Made by a program: the position numbers and the translations under genes. A DNA stretch of 64,000 nucleotides from Caulobacter ginsengisoli (GTDB lineage: Bacteria; Pseudomonadota; Alphaproteobacteria; Caulobacterales; Caulobacteraceae): the NCBI RefSeq assembly GCF_030814835.1, contig NZ_JAUSVS010000001.1:377001-441000 (forward strand), written 5' to 3'. Positions 24,547-32,318 of this stretch are shown here, in pieces; within the stretch, counting starts at the first letter, position 1; the number at the start of each line of letters is the position of its first letter. The notes under the pieces are model-generated. The model was given only the letters and a program-made list of their open reading frames with translations, ran no database searches and had not been told where the DNA came from.

Positions 24547-26067
24547 ATGATCCTCATCGAAATCACCGCGGCGGTCGACGCCGTCGGGACTCTGCGCACC
24601 TTTTATGTCTCGGACGGCCGGTTCGCCACCGCCCCTACCGACACTCCCGCCAACATCGCCTTCGACGAAACGCTGTTGGACCCGGGCAGTATCGGGATCA
24701 GCGCCTTTGGCGATGGGCGGACCGGGGGCGGGACGCGGCTGGCGCTGGGGGAGATCCGGCTGGCCAATGCCAACGGGCAGTATGACGCCTGGTTGGGCTA
24801 TGGGTTCGACGGGCGCGGCGTGACGATCCGCAGCGGGGAGAGCGGGGCCTATCCGGGCGGGTTCGCGGCGACATTCGCCGGGACCATCGAGACCCTGACC
24901 GTGTCGCGGACCGAGGTGACGGTGCGGCTGCGTGACCTGCAGCTGGTCTTCGACCGGCCGGCGCTGGCGAGCCGATATGCCGGGACCAACGCGCTGCCGG
25001 CCGGGCTGGAGGGCACGGCCGACGATCTGAAGGGCCAGCCCAAGCCGCGGCTCTATGGCAAGGCGCTCAACATTCCGGTCCCCTGCGTCAACACCGCCAA
25101 GCTGACCTACCAGGTCAGCGATGGGGCGCTGGCCTCGGTCGAGAGGGTCTATGACCGGGGCGCTGAGCTGAGTTTTGCGGCCGACTACGCCACCAGCGCT
25201 TTGCTGCAGGCGGCGACGGTGAGCGGTGGGACCTACGCCACCTGCCTGGCCGAGGGCTATCTGCGGCTGGGGGCGGCGCCGGCGGGGACGGTGAGTGTGG
25301 ACGCCACCCAGGGCGCTACGGCCAGCGCCCGCACCGCGGCCCAGATCCTCAGGGCCCTGGCCATCGCGGCGGGGGTGGACGGGGCCTATATCTCGGCCGC
25401 CGACGTCACCGCGCTGGAGGCCGCCAACCCGGCGACGATTGGCCTGTGGCTGTCGGGCGACGAGACCTTCGCCTCGGCGATGGACAGAGTCGCCGGCTCG
25501 GTGGGCGCCTATTACGGCTTCGACCCAGCCGGCCTGCTGCGCATGGCGCGGCTGACGGCGCCCAGCGGCCTGCCGGTCTATGACTTTCAGGATCTCGACA
25601 TCCTGGACATCGAGCGGCGGCCGGCGCGGGACGGCGACCTGCCGGCCTGGTCCTATACGGTGCGGCATTCGAAGCTGTGGGCCGTGCAGGGCTCGGACCT
25701 GGCCGGCGGCGTCGCCCCGGCCCGGCGGGCCGTTCTGGCCAGCGAATATCGAGCCGAGAAGGCCGAAGACCCGGCGGTCAAGACTCAGTACCTGCTGGCC
25801 GCTGAGGAGACCACCGACACCCTGCTGACCAGCGCCGCCGACGCGGCGGTGGAGGCGGCGCGAAGGCTGGCCCTGTTCAAGGTCCATCGAGATTTCTTCG
25901 ACGTGACGGTTCCGGTCGCGCTGCTGGCCACGCCGGGCCTTCGGGTCGGGGCGGTGGTCCAACTGAGCAACGCCCGGTTCGGCCTGGCCGGCGGCCGGCT
26001 CTTCGTCGTCCTGGGCGTCAAGCCCGAGCTGGCCCGCAACCGGGCCACCCTGACCCTGTGGGGGTGA
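24547..26067 (+). CDS. phage tail hub/baseplate protein
   Basis: A 506-residue protein starting ILIEITAAVDAVGTLRTFYVSDGRF. It has LGEIRLANANGQYDAWLGYGFDGR, TVRLRDLQLVFDRP and a C-terminal LRVGAVVQLSNARFGLAGGRLFVVLGV, a pattern of the phage tail hub-like (gp27/gp44-related) proteins in which paired beta domains form the end of the tail tube. Assignment by pattern and position after the tape measure/fibre genes. Confidence 0.6.
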   Translation: MILIEITAAVDAVGTLRTFYVSDGRFATAPTDTPANIAFDETLLDPGSIGISAFGDGRTGGGTRLALGEIRLANANGQYDAWLGYGFDGRGVTIRSGESGAYPGGFAATFAGTIETLTVSRTEVTVRLRDLQLVFDRPALASRYAGTNALPAGLEGTADDLKGQPKPRLYGKALNIPVPCVNTAKLTYQVSDGALASVERVYDRGAELSFAADYATSALLQAATVSGGTYATCLAEGYLRLGAAPAGTVSVDATQGATASARTAAQILRALAIAAGVDGAYISAADVTALEAANPATIGLWLSGDETFASAMDRVAGSVGAYYGFDPAGLLRMARLTAPSGLPVYDFQDLDILDIERRPARDGDLPAWSYTVRHSKLWAVQGSDLAGGVAPARRAVLASEYRAEKAEDPAVKTQYLLAAEETTDTLLTSAADAAVEAARRLALFKVHRDFFDVTVPVALLATPGLRVGAVVQLSNARFGLAGGRLFVVLGVKPELARNRATLTLWG

Positions 26068-26068
26068 T

Positions 26069-26926
26069 ATGGCGCACGCCATCCTGGCCTATGGCAACCT
26101 GGTAGACGCGGCCAGCCTGTATGGCGGGTCCTGGCTGACGGCGCTACCGCTGAACAACCTCAAGGACCGCCGGCTGGGCCGGCTGGCGCGGTCGGCTTCG
26201 ACCTCGCTGGCGGACACATGGTTCGACGCCGATTTCGGCGGGACCCGGCGGTTTCGCGTGGTGGCGGTGGTCAATCACAACCTGTCGATCACGGCGCGGT
26301 ACCGCATCAGCCTGTCGCTGGCGCCCGACTTCACCAGCACGGTGGCGACCAGCGGCTGGAGGAGCGTCTGGCCGAGCGTCTATCCGTTCGGGACCCTGCC
26401 CTGGGGAGCGCCCAACTGGTGGACGGGCCAGTATCCGGCTGACCAGATCGAGGCCTATACCGGCACCCTGGTCTTCATCCTGACCAGCCCGGCCAACGCC
26501 CGCTACATCCGGGTGGAGCTAGACGATACGGCCAACGCCAACGGCTTTGTCGAGGCCGGCCGGGTGTTCGCCGCCGACGGCTGGCAGCCGGTCCGCAACA
26601 TGGTCTATGGCGCAAGCCTGGCCTGGGAGAGCCGCACCGAGGTGCAGGAGGCGCTGTCGGGGGCGGAGTATTTCAACGTCCGCACGCCGGTGCGGGTGGC
26701 GCGTTTCGCTCTGGACGCCCTGGGCGAGGACGAGGCCATGGCCAACGCCTTCGAAATCCAGCGCGCGATGGGGGTCGATGACGAGCTGCTGTTCGTCTGG
26801 GACCCCGACGACACCACCCATGCTCTGCGCCGGCAGTTCCTGTGCCGGATGCGTACGTTGAGCCCCATCGAAAACCCCGGGCCCGACCGCTGGAAGGCGC
26901 CCTTTGAAGTCAAGGAGCTGCTCTGA
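26069..26926 (+). CDS. phage distal tail protein, unknown family
   Basis: A 285-residue protein whose ATG lies two bases after the previous stop. Pattern: LAYGNLVDAASLYGGSWL, LNNLKDRRLGRLARS, ADFGGTRRFRVVAVVNHNLS, ARYIRVELDD, GRVFAADGW. The middle part reads like a galactose-binding/discoidin-like beta sandwich (ARYIRVEL), common in distal tail proteins. It ends PFEVKELL, directly overlapping the next gene's ATG. Function inferred as tail tip. Confidence 0.6.
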   Translation: MAHAILAYGNLVDAASLYGGSWLTALPLNNLKDRRLGRLARSASTSLADTWFDADFGGTRRFRVVAVVNHNLSITARYRISLSLAPDFTSTVATSGWRSVWPSVYPFGTLPWGAPNWWTGQYPADQIEAYTGTLVFILTSPANARYIRVELDDTANANGFVEAGRVFAADGWQPVRNMVYGASLAWESRTEVQEALSGAEYFNVRTPVRVARFALDALGEDEAMANAFEIQRAMGVDDELLFVWDPDDTTHALRRQFLCRMRTLSPIENPGPDRWKAPFEVKELL

Positions 26927-28347
26927 TGGCCACCGTCACCTTTCCCGAGGCGCTGGGCGGCAACGGCAAGACCTATACGGACGACGCCAGCGCCACGACC
27001 GGCCTGGACGCCTATGGGTATGTCACCCGCTTCGTGCCCTGCCTGAGCCAGACCGTGATCATGGCGGGGAGCGCCGCCGCCAGCGCGGCCGGCGCCGCCG
27101 CATCGGCCGCCTCGGCGCTGAATGCGCCGGGCACAAACGCTTCCCAGGTCAGCGGGTCGGTCGCCATCGGAGCGGGCTCCAAGACCATCAATATCCAGTC
27201 CGGCAAGGCCTATGCCGTGGGCCAGACGCTGGTAGCCGCATCGCTGGCCAATCCGGCCAACTACATCGCCGGCCAGGTCACAGCTTATGACAGCGGGACC
27301 GGCGCGCTGACGCTGTCGGTTCCCGCCAATGGAGTCGGCGGAACCGGCACCAAGACCGACCTGGTCGTGTCGATGGGCGCGCTGATCAACAACACCCTGC
27401 CGACCATGACCGGCAATATCGGCAAGTTCCTGACCACCACAGACGGGGTGGCGGCGAGCTGGTCCGCCTCGCCGCTCGCCGTGGCGTTCGGGGGAACGGG
27501 CGCGGACAACCCTTCGGCGGCCCTGGCTGGCCTGGGCGCCCAGGCCAGTCACGCCAATCTGACAGCCGTCTCGGGCCTTTCCCTGACCGCCGACAAGCTG
27601 CCCTACGCCAACGGTTCGGGAACGTTGACCTTGACGTCCCTGACCACGTTCGGCCGCTCGCTGATCGACGACGGCGACGCGGCGACGGCCCGAACGACCC
27701 TGGGCCTGGTGATCGGGACCCATGTGCAGGCCCAGGACGCCGAGCTGTCGGCCATCGCCGGTCTCACTTCGACAGCCGACCGCCTGCCCTATTTCACCGG
27801 ATCGGGCACGGCCGCGCTGGCTGTCTTCTCCAGCTTTGGCCGCAGCCTGGTGGACGATACGGACGCGACCGGCGCGCGGTCCACGCTGGGCGCGGCGGCC
27901 GACGCCGACGTCGCCGTCCTGCAGACCGCCGTGGGGGCGATGAGCGGCATGATCGCCGCGTTCGGCATGCCGACCGCCCCGACCGGCTGGCTGGAATGCA
28001 ACGGCGCCTCGCTTCTGCGGGCCGACTATCCGGCCCTGTTCGCCGCCATCGGAACCACCTGGGGTTCGGCGGACGGGACGCACTTCACCCTGCCGGATCT
28101 GCGGGGGGAGTTCCTGCGCGGCTACGATCACGGCAAGGGGACCGACACGGGCCGGGTCTTCGCCACCGCGCAGGCCGACGATCTCAAGGCCCACACCCAT
28201 ACCCTGCCGACCAACCAGACCAACATGAACAGTACGGGCGGCACGACCACCGGCGGCGCCTCGGGCTCGGGCTCGGCCACCGGTTCGACGGGGGGCGGCG
28301 AAACCCGGCCCCGCAACATCGCCATCCTCTACTGCATCAGGACCTAG
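26926..28347 (+). CDS. phage tail protein with tail-collar domain
   Basis: A 473-residue fibre-like protein. N-terminal half: VTFPEALGGNGKTYTDDASAT, then Ala-rich and fibre repeats (LPTMTGNIGKFLTT, LPYANGSGTLTLTSLTTFGRSLIDDGDAATARTT repeated twice in slightly different form). The C-terminus (about residues 340-473) is a Phage Tail Collar domain: GWLECNG, ADYPALFAAIGTTWG, FTLPDLRGEFLRGYD, and a His-containing AHTHTLP block, ending in a Ser/Thr/Gly-rich tail and RPRNIAILYCIRT. Likely the receptor-binding or short side fibre. Confidence 0.85.
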   Translation: MATVTFPEALGGNGKTYTDDASATTGLDAYGYVTRFVPCLSQTVIMAGSAAASAAGAAASAASALNAPGTNASQVSGSVAIGAGSKTINIQSGKAYAVGQTLVAASLANPANYIAGQVTAYDSGTGALTLSVPANGVGGTGTKTDLVVSMGALINNTLPTMTGNIGKFLTTTDGVAASWSASPLAVAFGGTGADNPSAALAGLGAQASHANLTAVSGLSLTADKLPYANGSGTLTLTSLTTFGRSLIDDGDAATARTTLGLVIGTHVQAQDAELSAIAGLTSTADRLPYFTGSGTAALAVFSSFGRSLVDDTDATGARSTLGAAADADVAVLQTAVGAMSGMIAAFGMPTAPTGWLECNGASLLRADYPALFAAIGTTWGSADGTHFTLPDLRGEFLRGYDHGKGTDTGRVFATAQADDLKAHTHTLPTNQTNMNSTGGTTTGGASGSGSATGSTGGGETRPRNIAILYCIRT

Positions 28348-28372
28348 CCTCCCTCCCCGAAAGACCTCTCCG

Positions 28373-28393
28373 CCGCCTCCGGGCGGTTTTTTT
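28373..28393 (+). terminator. rho-independent terminator between tail and lysis genes
   Basis: CCGCC pairs with GGCGG over a four-base loop and is followed by seven T. It separates the collar-domain gene from the lysis cassette. Confidence 0.85.
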
Positions 28394-28411
28394 ACGCCTG
28401 CAAGGAGCGCC

Positions 28412-28744
28412 ATGGACTGGCAAGCCCTTCTCATCGCCGGTCTCGGCGCCCTGGGCGGCGGCGGGATCGCCGGCGTCGCCGTGGCGCTGATCCGCCGGCC
28501 GGTCGACAGCGTCGGGGCGGCCACCGCCTTCCAGCAGGCGCTGAACAGCCAGGCCCAGGCCTTCATCGCCACCCTGACCCAGATCAATGAAGGCCTGGAA
28601 CAGCAGGTCAGTCGGCTCGAGGATCGCGTCCGCGAACTGGAGGACGAGAACCAACAGTGCCGCGGCGAGAACCGCGACCTGCGCCAGCGGCTCGACAGCC
28701 TGGAGCGCGGGCTGAAGCGGCGGGGGGCGGGAGCCAAGCCATGA
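28412..28744 (+). CDS. holin-like or spanin-region protein with one membrane segment and coiled coil
   Basis: A 110-residue protein starting DWQALLIAGLGALGGGGIAGVAVALI, one N-terminal membrane helix, then a strongly charged coiled coil (INEGLEQQVSRLEDRVREL). Such small proteins open lysis cassettes; it could be a pinholin/holin partner or an inner-membrane structural protein. Overlaps the next gene's ATG by four bases. Confidence 0.6.
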   Translation: MDWQALLIAGLGALGGGGIAGVAVALIRRPVDSVGAATAFQQALNSQAQAFIATLTQINEGLEQQVSRLEDRVRELEDENQQCRGENRDLRQRLDSLERGLKRRGAGAKP

Positions 28745-29028
28745 CCAACTATCTCAAGCGCGTGCTGCACGATCTGCTGACCGCTGTCGATGGTGAGACC
28801 TTCGCCTATGGCCGGATCATGGGCCTGATCCAGCACGCGGTGGGCATGCTGCTGCTGGCCGGGGTGACCGTCTGGATCGCCGCCACCGGCCGGCCCAGCG
28901 CTGCGGAGTGGGGGGCCTATCTGGTCAGCGCCGGGGCCTATATCGCCGCCCTGGCCGCCGCCTCCTGGGCCCTGGTCAGCGGCACCGCCAGCACCGAACC
29001 CAAACCCTCGAAGGAGGACCAGCCATGA
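28741..29028 (+). CDS. putative holin
   Basis: A 95-residue protein with two hydrophobic segments, GLIQHAVGMLLLAGVTVWIAAT and LVSAGAYIAALAAASWALVS, connected by a short polar loop and ending in a charged tail (EPKPSKEDQP). Two membrane helices, short length and position directly before the endolysin gene are the class II holin signature. Its stop overlaps the endolysin ATG. Confidence 0.7.
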   Translation: MTNYLKRVLHDLLTAVDGETFAYGRIMGLIQHAVGMLLLAGVTVWIAATGRPSAAEWGAYLVSAGAYIAALAAASWALVSGTASTEPKPSKEDQP

Positions 29029-29390
29029 CCTGGCAATGGGACCAGTCGGCCGGCGCGCTGTTCCATGACGGCGTCCTCGTCTCCCACGGCTACAGCGGCC
29101 ACGATCTGGGCCGCAACAACCCGGCCATGCAGGCCGCCACGGGCGTCGGGCCCATCCCGGCCGGCCGCTGGACCATCGTGCGGCTCTATGACAGCGCCAA
29201 TGTCGGGCCCTGCGCGCTGGAGTTGGCCCCAGCGCCGGGGACAGAGACCTTCGGCCGCTCGGCCTTCCGCATCCACGGCGACAGCCTCGCCCATCCGGGG
29301 ACGGCCAGCCACGGCTGCATCATCCTGGCCCGCCCGATCCGCGAGGCCATCTGGAAGAGCGGTGACCGCGAGCTGGAGGTGACGCCATGA
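29025..29390 (+). CDS. DUF2778/Tlde1-like endolysin
   Basis: A 121-residue protein with AAGGAGG before ATG 29025. It opens WQWDQSAGALFHDG, the DUF2778/Tlde1 entry motif (aromatic, then DQSxGxL), has GVGPIPAGRW, and the catalytic block FRIHGDS with SHGCI (His84, Ser95, Cys98), as in L,D-transpeptidase-fold enzymes. Tlde1 toxins of type VI secretion use this fold to cut or exchange peptidoglycan peptides. In the lysis cassette, between a holin and Rz/Rz1, it is the only candidate for cell-wall cleavage, so it should act as the endolysin. No signal peptide, consistent with holin-dependent release. Confidence 0.8.
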   Translation: MTWQWDQSAGALFHDGVLVSHGYSGHDLGRNNPAMQAATGVGPIPAGRWTIVRLYDSANVGPCALELAPAPGTETFGRSAFRIHGDSLAHPGTASHGCIILARPIREAIWKSGDRELEVTP

Positions 29391-29773
29391 GAGACCTCTG
29401 GCGGGCCCTCAGCCCCGCCGGTTGGGCGATCGGCGCGGCCCTGGCCCTGACGATGCTGGCCGCCGGCTGGTGGCTGATCACAGAGCCTGGCCGGGCCCGG
29501 GCCCGGACCAACCTGGCCGCCGCTGAGGCGATCCAGGCTCAGGGCCAGGCCGCCGCCGGCCGCGACGCCGTCGCCATCGTCACCGCCAGCGCGGCCCGCG
29601 ACGCCGCCACCGACCGCCAGACTCAGGAGAACCGCGATGCCATCCTCGCCGCCCCGGGCGCTTCGGCGCCTGTCGATCCCGCTGTTGGCGCTGCTGGCCG
29701 CCGCGCTGTCTGCCTGCGCCACGCGTCCCGTCGCCTCCCTGAATGCCAGCCCCTGCAGTCAGCTCGTCCCTGA
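29387..29773 (+). CDS. inner-membrane spanin Rz-like
   Basis: A 128-residue protein with one N-terminal membrane helix (ALALTMLAAGWWLI) followed by an Ala/Gln/Arg-rich coiled coil (ARTNLAAAEAIQAQGQ, ASAARDAATDRQTQENRD). This is the inner-membrane spanin layout. Its 3' 137 bases overlap the outer-membrane spanin gene in the +1 frame. Overlaps the endolysin stop by four bases. Confidence 0.75.
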   Translation: MRDLWRALSPAGWAIGAALALTMLAAGWWLITEPGRARARTNLAAAEAIQAQGQAAAGRDAVAIVTASAARDAATDRQTQENRDAILAAPGASAPVDPAVGAAGRRAVCLRHASRRLPECQPLQSARP

Positions 29774-29984
29774 GGGCTGGCGGGATGGCGTGGAGAGCGC
29801 GCCGCTGCCCAAGGCCGATACAGTAGGGGAGTGGGTCGCGTTCGGGGATGCGCAGACGGCGCAGTTGGACAAGGCCAATGGGCGGACGGCGGATGCGCTG
29901 AACATCGTGGCGAAGTGCGAGGCGCGGGATCGGGAAGCGGGGGAGCGCCTCAGGCCGAAGGGATGGCGGCGGCTGTGGCGTTAG
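29637..29984 (+). CDS. outer-membrane spanin Rz1-like lipoprotein
   Basis: A 115-residue protein that starts inside the Rz-like gene in another frame. It has a basic start, a hydrophobic stretch IPLLALLAAAL and the lipobox LSAC with the lipidated Cys at residue 27, followed by Pro/Thr and a long polar region. It would be outer-membrane anchored and join the Rz partner to disrupt the envelope. Longer than lambda Rz1 (60 aa), ending basic (RPKGWRRLWR). It is the last phage gene seen. Confidence 0.75.
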   Translation: MPSSPPRALRRLSIPLLALLAAALSACATRPVASLNASPCSQLVPEGWRDGVESAPLPKADTVGEWVAFGDAQTAQLDKANGRTADALNIVAKCEARDREAGERLRPKGWRRLWR

Positions 29985-30161
29985 CGCACGCCGCCCCAAC
30001 CTTCAGTACCGCCGCCGCCATCCGCAATGGACGCACGTCCGGTGCCCCGGCTTGGCGTTGCTGTTTTTCCAGTCATGGCCGCGGCGCAGGCAATGGAGGA
30101 ACTGAACGAAACTGAAGGTCATGATCCTCCTTAGACGGCCAGTCGGCCGTTGCCAATTGCG

Positions 30162-30193
30162 AGCCCCCCCGGTTTGGGCCGGGGGGGCTTTTT
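30162..30193 (+). terminator. terminator for phage late transcripts
   Basis: AGCCCCCCCGG and CCGGGGGGGCT form an 11-bp stem over a six-base loop, followed by TTTTT. Confidence 0.85.
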
Positions 30194-30215
30194 GGCGTTT
30201 CGGCCCCTTCTCAAG

Positions 30216-30247
30216 AAAAAGCCGCCACCCTCGCAGGGGTGGCGGCT
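30216..30247 (-). terminator. terminator for the cytochrome-like gene
   Basis: On the minus strand the stem GCCGCCACCC / GGGTGGCGGC (short loop) is followed by TTTTT. It lies 88 bases past the stop of the minus strand gene at 30335. Confidence 0.85.
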
Positions 30248-30334
30248 TCCGGCCCCTTGCGGGACCTGGCGGGGGCGTTCGGTGTTGTCCGGGGGGTGGA
30301 CTTAGACCGAACGAGGGCTCCCCGATCCTTTAGG

Positions 30335-32131
30335 TCACCCCGCTTTCGCCGGCTTGGGCGAGCCCACGGGCTTGGGCTTGCCGGCCGGAGGGGCAGGCGG
30401 GGTGGGGACGTTGGGGTTCCAGCTGGCCTTCTGCGACATCAGCCAGGAGAAGTCGCCGGTCAGCTGGCCGGACTGGGTCCCTTGCTGGGTCGTCGGATTG
30501 TAGCTGGTGTAGATACCGGCTGAGGAGTGGCAGCCCATGCAGCTCTCGGTGCCGAAGATCTGGGTTCCCGTCCCCGGCAGGCCGGGGGTGGAACTGTTGT
30601 TCTGCGGCGAGGTCCAGATCGGCGGGGCGGGATTGCCGGCCGGCGGGCAGGTAAAGTTATTGGGCGTTTCCTGAGCGTTGCAGGCCACCTGGTTGCCACC
30701 CTGGAAGTAGGTTTCCATGGTGATGTTGGTCAGGAAGACCGGGGTGGGGCTGCCGCCCGGTTTGTTGGTCACCGAACCGGCCAGGCCGGCGTTCCAGGGG
30801 GTGGGGGCGTTGGGATTTTGGATGGTGCCGGGGTTGGTCGGCCACTGGGTGTCGATCAGCTGGTAGTACTGCCAGACCGAGCCCATGGCGGCCATGGCGG
30901 CCTGGACCTGGGCGTTCAGGGCGATCTTGTCACCCGGAATGGGAATGGCGCGCCAGGCCTGGACCGGGATCTTGGGATAGACGCCGTTCACCGCCTGGGG
31001 CTGCACATTGACGGTGCAGATCGGGCAGTTGGGGTCGGTGAAATTGGGATTGAGGTTGGGGTGGGCGACCGGATCGACGTCCAGGTTGTCGACCTGCTCG
31101 AAGGTCGACCAGATCCATTGCGGGCTGCTGGTCGACTTGTGGCCGATATGCATGCCGACCATGCCCACGGTCACCGCCCGGGTGATTTCGTTGCCCTTGG
31201 AATCCTCGTCCTTGATGAAGGCGGGCTGGGTGTAGAAGCGGCTGAAGTCGTCGACGCCCTTCTTCAGCACCTTCCAGGCGATCTTGATCTCGAATGAGCC
31301 GCTCCACTGCTGGGGCTCGTCGCCCCAGGGCATGACGACCTTCTGGCCGGCGTTGGAGAAGGCCACCTGGCCGTTGATGTTGTAGAGGGCGTTGCTGCAG
31401 AGATAGCCGACCTCGTTGGGATCCATCAGGATCTCGTAGTAGACGAACTCGCCGTTTTGATCGATCAGCGGGCCGGTGAAGGCCTGCTGGATGTCGCCCA
31501 GCGTGTTGACGTTGAGGTCACCGACGGCCGAGATCACGCCTAGGAAGCGAGTGGTGCGCGGGTCGGCGGTCTTCTGCTCGGAGAAGGGCGTCAGGCCCTT
31601 GGAGACGGCCAACAGCGGCAGCGGCTTGGCCGCCGCGGGCTTCTTGGCGCCCGGCAGGACCATCGGCTTGGGGACCTGCAGCTTGGGGCAGGCGTCCGGC
31701 CGCTGACCGTCGGTGCGGTAGATCTGCGGCACGGTCTGCCAGTTGGCCCAGTGCGGGGCCAGGCCATTGCCCGTGGCGGTCAGGGTCGGGGCGGGCGCCC
31801 CGGTGGCGCTGGTCGGCCAGTTGACCGCGAAGAACATCTGCCAGCTGTAGAGATCGAATTCCCGCTGCACGAGGGGGAACAGCTGGGCCTTCTCCAGCGC
31901 CTGCTGGAAGGGGATGTTGATGTCGCCCGGCATGGCCGAGGTCGGCGAGGGGGCGAAGTTGGGGAAGTTGCTCAAATAGGCCGGCGCGCCCGGCGGCACC
32001 GGCGGCACGGTCGATTGGGCCTGCAGCGCGCCGGCGGTCAGCAGTCCCGCCCCGGCCAGACCCGCGGCGGCCCAGAGGCGCCAGCGGCGGTTCCCCATTT
32101 TGGTTGGGGGTTTCGACTCAATCTTCGACAT
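30335..32131 (-). CDS. exported c-type cytochrome-like protein with one CXXCH heme motif
   Basis: A 598-residue exported protein: signal/anchor LWAAAGLAGAGLLTAGALQAQ (residues 19-39), a long mature domain of mixed pattern (WQMFFAVNWPTSA, FVYYEILMDPNEVGYLC, EIKIAWKVLKKGVDDFSRFYTQ, GMVGMHIGHKS) and, close to the C-terminus, one heme-binding motif CMGCHSS, then a Pro/Lys-rich tail (PPAGKPKPVGSPKPAK). Further Cys pairs (CPIC) may bind metal or bridge. It is divergent from the tyrosinase-LodA-LodB genes (167-base gap), suggesting a periplasmic electron acceptor or partner. The main domain is not one I recognise; the single CXXCH is clear. Confidence 0.7.
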   Translation of the reverse strand: MSKIESKPPTKMGNRRWRLWAAAGLAGAGLLTAGALQAQSTVPPVPPGAPAYLSNFPNFAPSPTSAMPGDINIPFQQALEKAQLFPLVQREFDLYSWQMFFAVNWPTSATGAPAPTLTATGNGLAPHWANWQTVPQIYRTDGQRPDACPKLQVPKPMVLPGAKKPAAAKPLPLLAVSKGLTPFSEQKTADPRTTRFLGVISAVGDLNVNTLGDIQQAFTGPLIDQNGEFVYYEILMDPNEVGYLCSNALYNINGQVAFSNAGQKVVMPWGDEPQQWSGSFEIKIAWKVLKKGVDDFSRFYTQPAFIKDEDSKGNEITRAVTVGMVGMHIGHKSTSSPQWIWSTFEQVDNLDVDPVAHPNLNPNFTDPNCPICTVNVQPQAVNGVYPKIPVQAWRAIPIPGDKIALNAQVQAAMAAMGSVWQYYQLIDTQWPTNPGTIQNPNAPTPWNAGLAGSVTNKPGGSPTPVFLTNITMETYFQGGNQVACNAQETPNNFTCPPAGNPAPPIWTSPQNNSSTPGLPGTGTQIFGTESCMGCHSSAGIYTSYNPTTQQGTQSGQLTGDFSWLMSQKASWNPNVPTPPAPPAGKPKPVGSPKPAKAG

Positions 32132-32318
32132 CTTTCGCTCCCCTGTTGGCGGACCCGGCTCGCAGTTCGAGCCGGTCCGGCTGACAGCCCCGCGGGATAG
32201 CCGCCGCGGAGGGTCCGAAGCAGCCGTCTCACCCTCTAAAGTTCGCGATAAAGTTGTCGGAAGTCAAATCCTATGCGTGTATACGACATAGAATGTTGTG
32301 ACCTCTGGGGGACCAAGC

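Larger units (their letters stand above)
29985..30334. other. intergenic right edge of the prophage
   Basis: 350 bases with no convincing gene. It contains a + strand terminator (30162-30193) and a minus strand terminator (30216-30247). The stretch 30000-30150 has no repeat I can match to the left side, so an attachment site cannot be named. Any prophage right end probably lies here. Confidence 0.5.

Noticed and set aside
6355..29984. Gene transfer agent instead of a prophage
   Set aside because: The coat is of P22 type and the portal of DUF4055 type, not the HK97-type set of the RcGTA family; a full lysis cassette with spanins is also present.
29985..30334. Prophage attachment site at the right end
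   Set aside because: No direct repeat shared with the left side of the late module could be found by eye; the left end may lie outside the window.
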